Shown here piece by piece: positions 4,978-5,069 of a DNA stretch of 5,069 nucleotides. The stretch covers positions 1 to 5,069 of the forward strand of contig CAIXSE010000168.1 in assembly GCA_903921965.1 (NCBI GenBank), given 5' to 3'. The position numbers were made by a program, and so were the translations under genes. How positions within the stretch are numbered: position 1 is the stretch's first letter; each line of letters begins with the position of its first letter. Source of the DNA: an uncultured Thermoleophilia bacterium (lineage in GTDB: Bacteria > Actinomycetota > Thermoleophilia > UBA2241). The notes beneath the pieces are model-generated. The model searched no databases. It was not told where the DNA came from and saw only the letters and a list, made by a program, of their open reading frames with translations.

Positions 4978-5069
4978 ATGGCAGAGCCGTTCAAGAACAC
5001 CCCGCCCGCGCCCGAGGACAAGGGCGCCATGACCGCCTCGAACATCGCCGCCGCGCTCGCCGGCGAGAG
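4978..5069 (+). CDS. Start of an unidentified gene, 3' end outside the window
   Basis: ATG 4978 opens a frame of 30 codons to the right edge, reading MAEPFKNTPPAPEDKG and then AMTASNIAAALAGE. Ribosome-site spacing is unusual: AAGGAGG (4959-4965) is 12 bases away and a second AGGAG (4971-4975) only two. An in-frame ATG at 5029 has no such site, so 4978 is preferred. The first 16 residues are polar and Pro-rich and look disordered; an Ala-rich helix begins near residue 19. There is too little sequence to name it, and no signal peptide is visible. A promoter, inverted repeat and leader hairpin upstream suggest a regulated transcription unit of its own. Confidence 0.65.
   Translation, partial: MAEPFKNTPPAPEDKGAMTASNIAAALAGE

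Noticed and set aside
1..5069. CRISPR, tRNA, rRNA, insertion sequence or toxin-antitoxin content
   Set aside because: I looked for spaced repeats, cloverleaf-like stems, transposase motifs and paired small genes and saw none.

Overview
The window comes from a very GC-rich bacterium, most likely an actinobacterium. By eye, GC is at or above about 70%, third codon positions are almost all G or C, Shine-Dalgarno sites are AGGAGG-like, and -10 elements are of the TANNNT type without clear -35 boxes. The class cannot be fixed from this sequence. It looks like ordinary chromosome: no transposase, phage gene, integrase, CRISPR array, tRNA or rRNA was seen.

Layout from left to right. (1) The 3' end of a small membrane protein with a PH-like domain (to 379, +). 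(2) Convergent to it, and overlapping its end by 17 bases, an agmatine deiminase on the minus strand (363-1523). Its last ~44 codons are a low-complexity tail containing an imperfect 35-bp tandem duplication. (3) A 50-base divergent gap (1542-1591, measured to the earliest possible deiminase start) with a symmetric CTACAGTAG that supplies a -10 hexamer in each direction. (4) A two-helix membrane protein of unknown function (1592-2203, +). (5) After its own TAGAGT -10, a 622-residue DUF2207 membrane protein with a signal peptide and a Ser/Gly-rich C-terminus (2276-4144, +). (6) A 142-residue soluble protein I do not recognise (4311-4739, +), with a TATACT promoter, a strong leader hairpin just before its ribosome site, and a good intrinsic terminator (4770-4799). 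(7) A 238-base gap with an inverted repeat over an extended -10. (8) The first 30 codons of another gene (4978 to the window edge, +).

How the parts relate. Only the deiminase has a firm biochemical role: agmatine to N-carbamoylputrescine, in polyamine metabolism. Its usual downstream partner, an N-carbamoylputrescine amidohydrolase, is not in the window. The two membrane proteins at 1592 and 2276 lie in the same direction 72 bases apart and could act together at the membrane, but each appears to have its own -10. The last two genes seem to be separate transcription units, each with a GC-rich hairpin directly 5' of its Shine-Dalgarno. I found no convincing new multi-gene system. The points most worth a second look are the deiminase tail, the symmetric divergent promoter, the leader hairpins and the unknown 142-residue gene.
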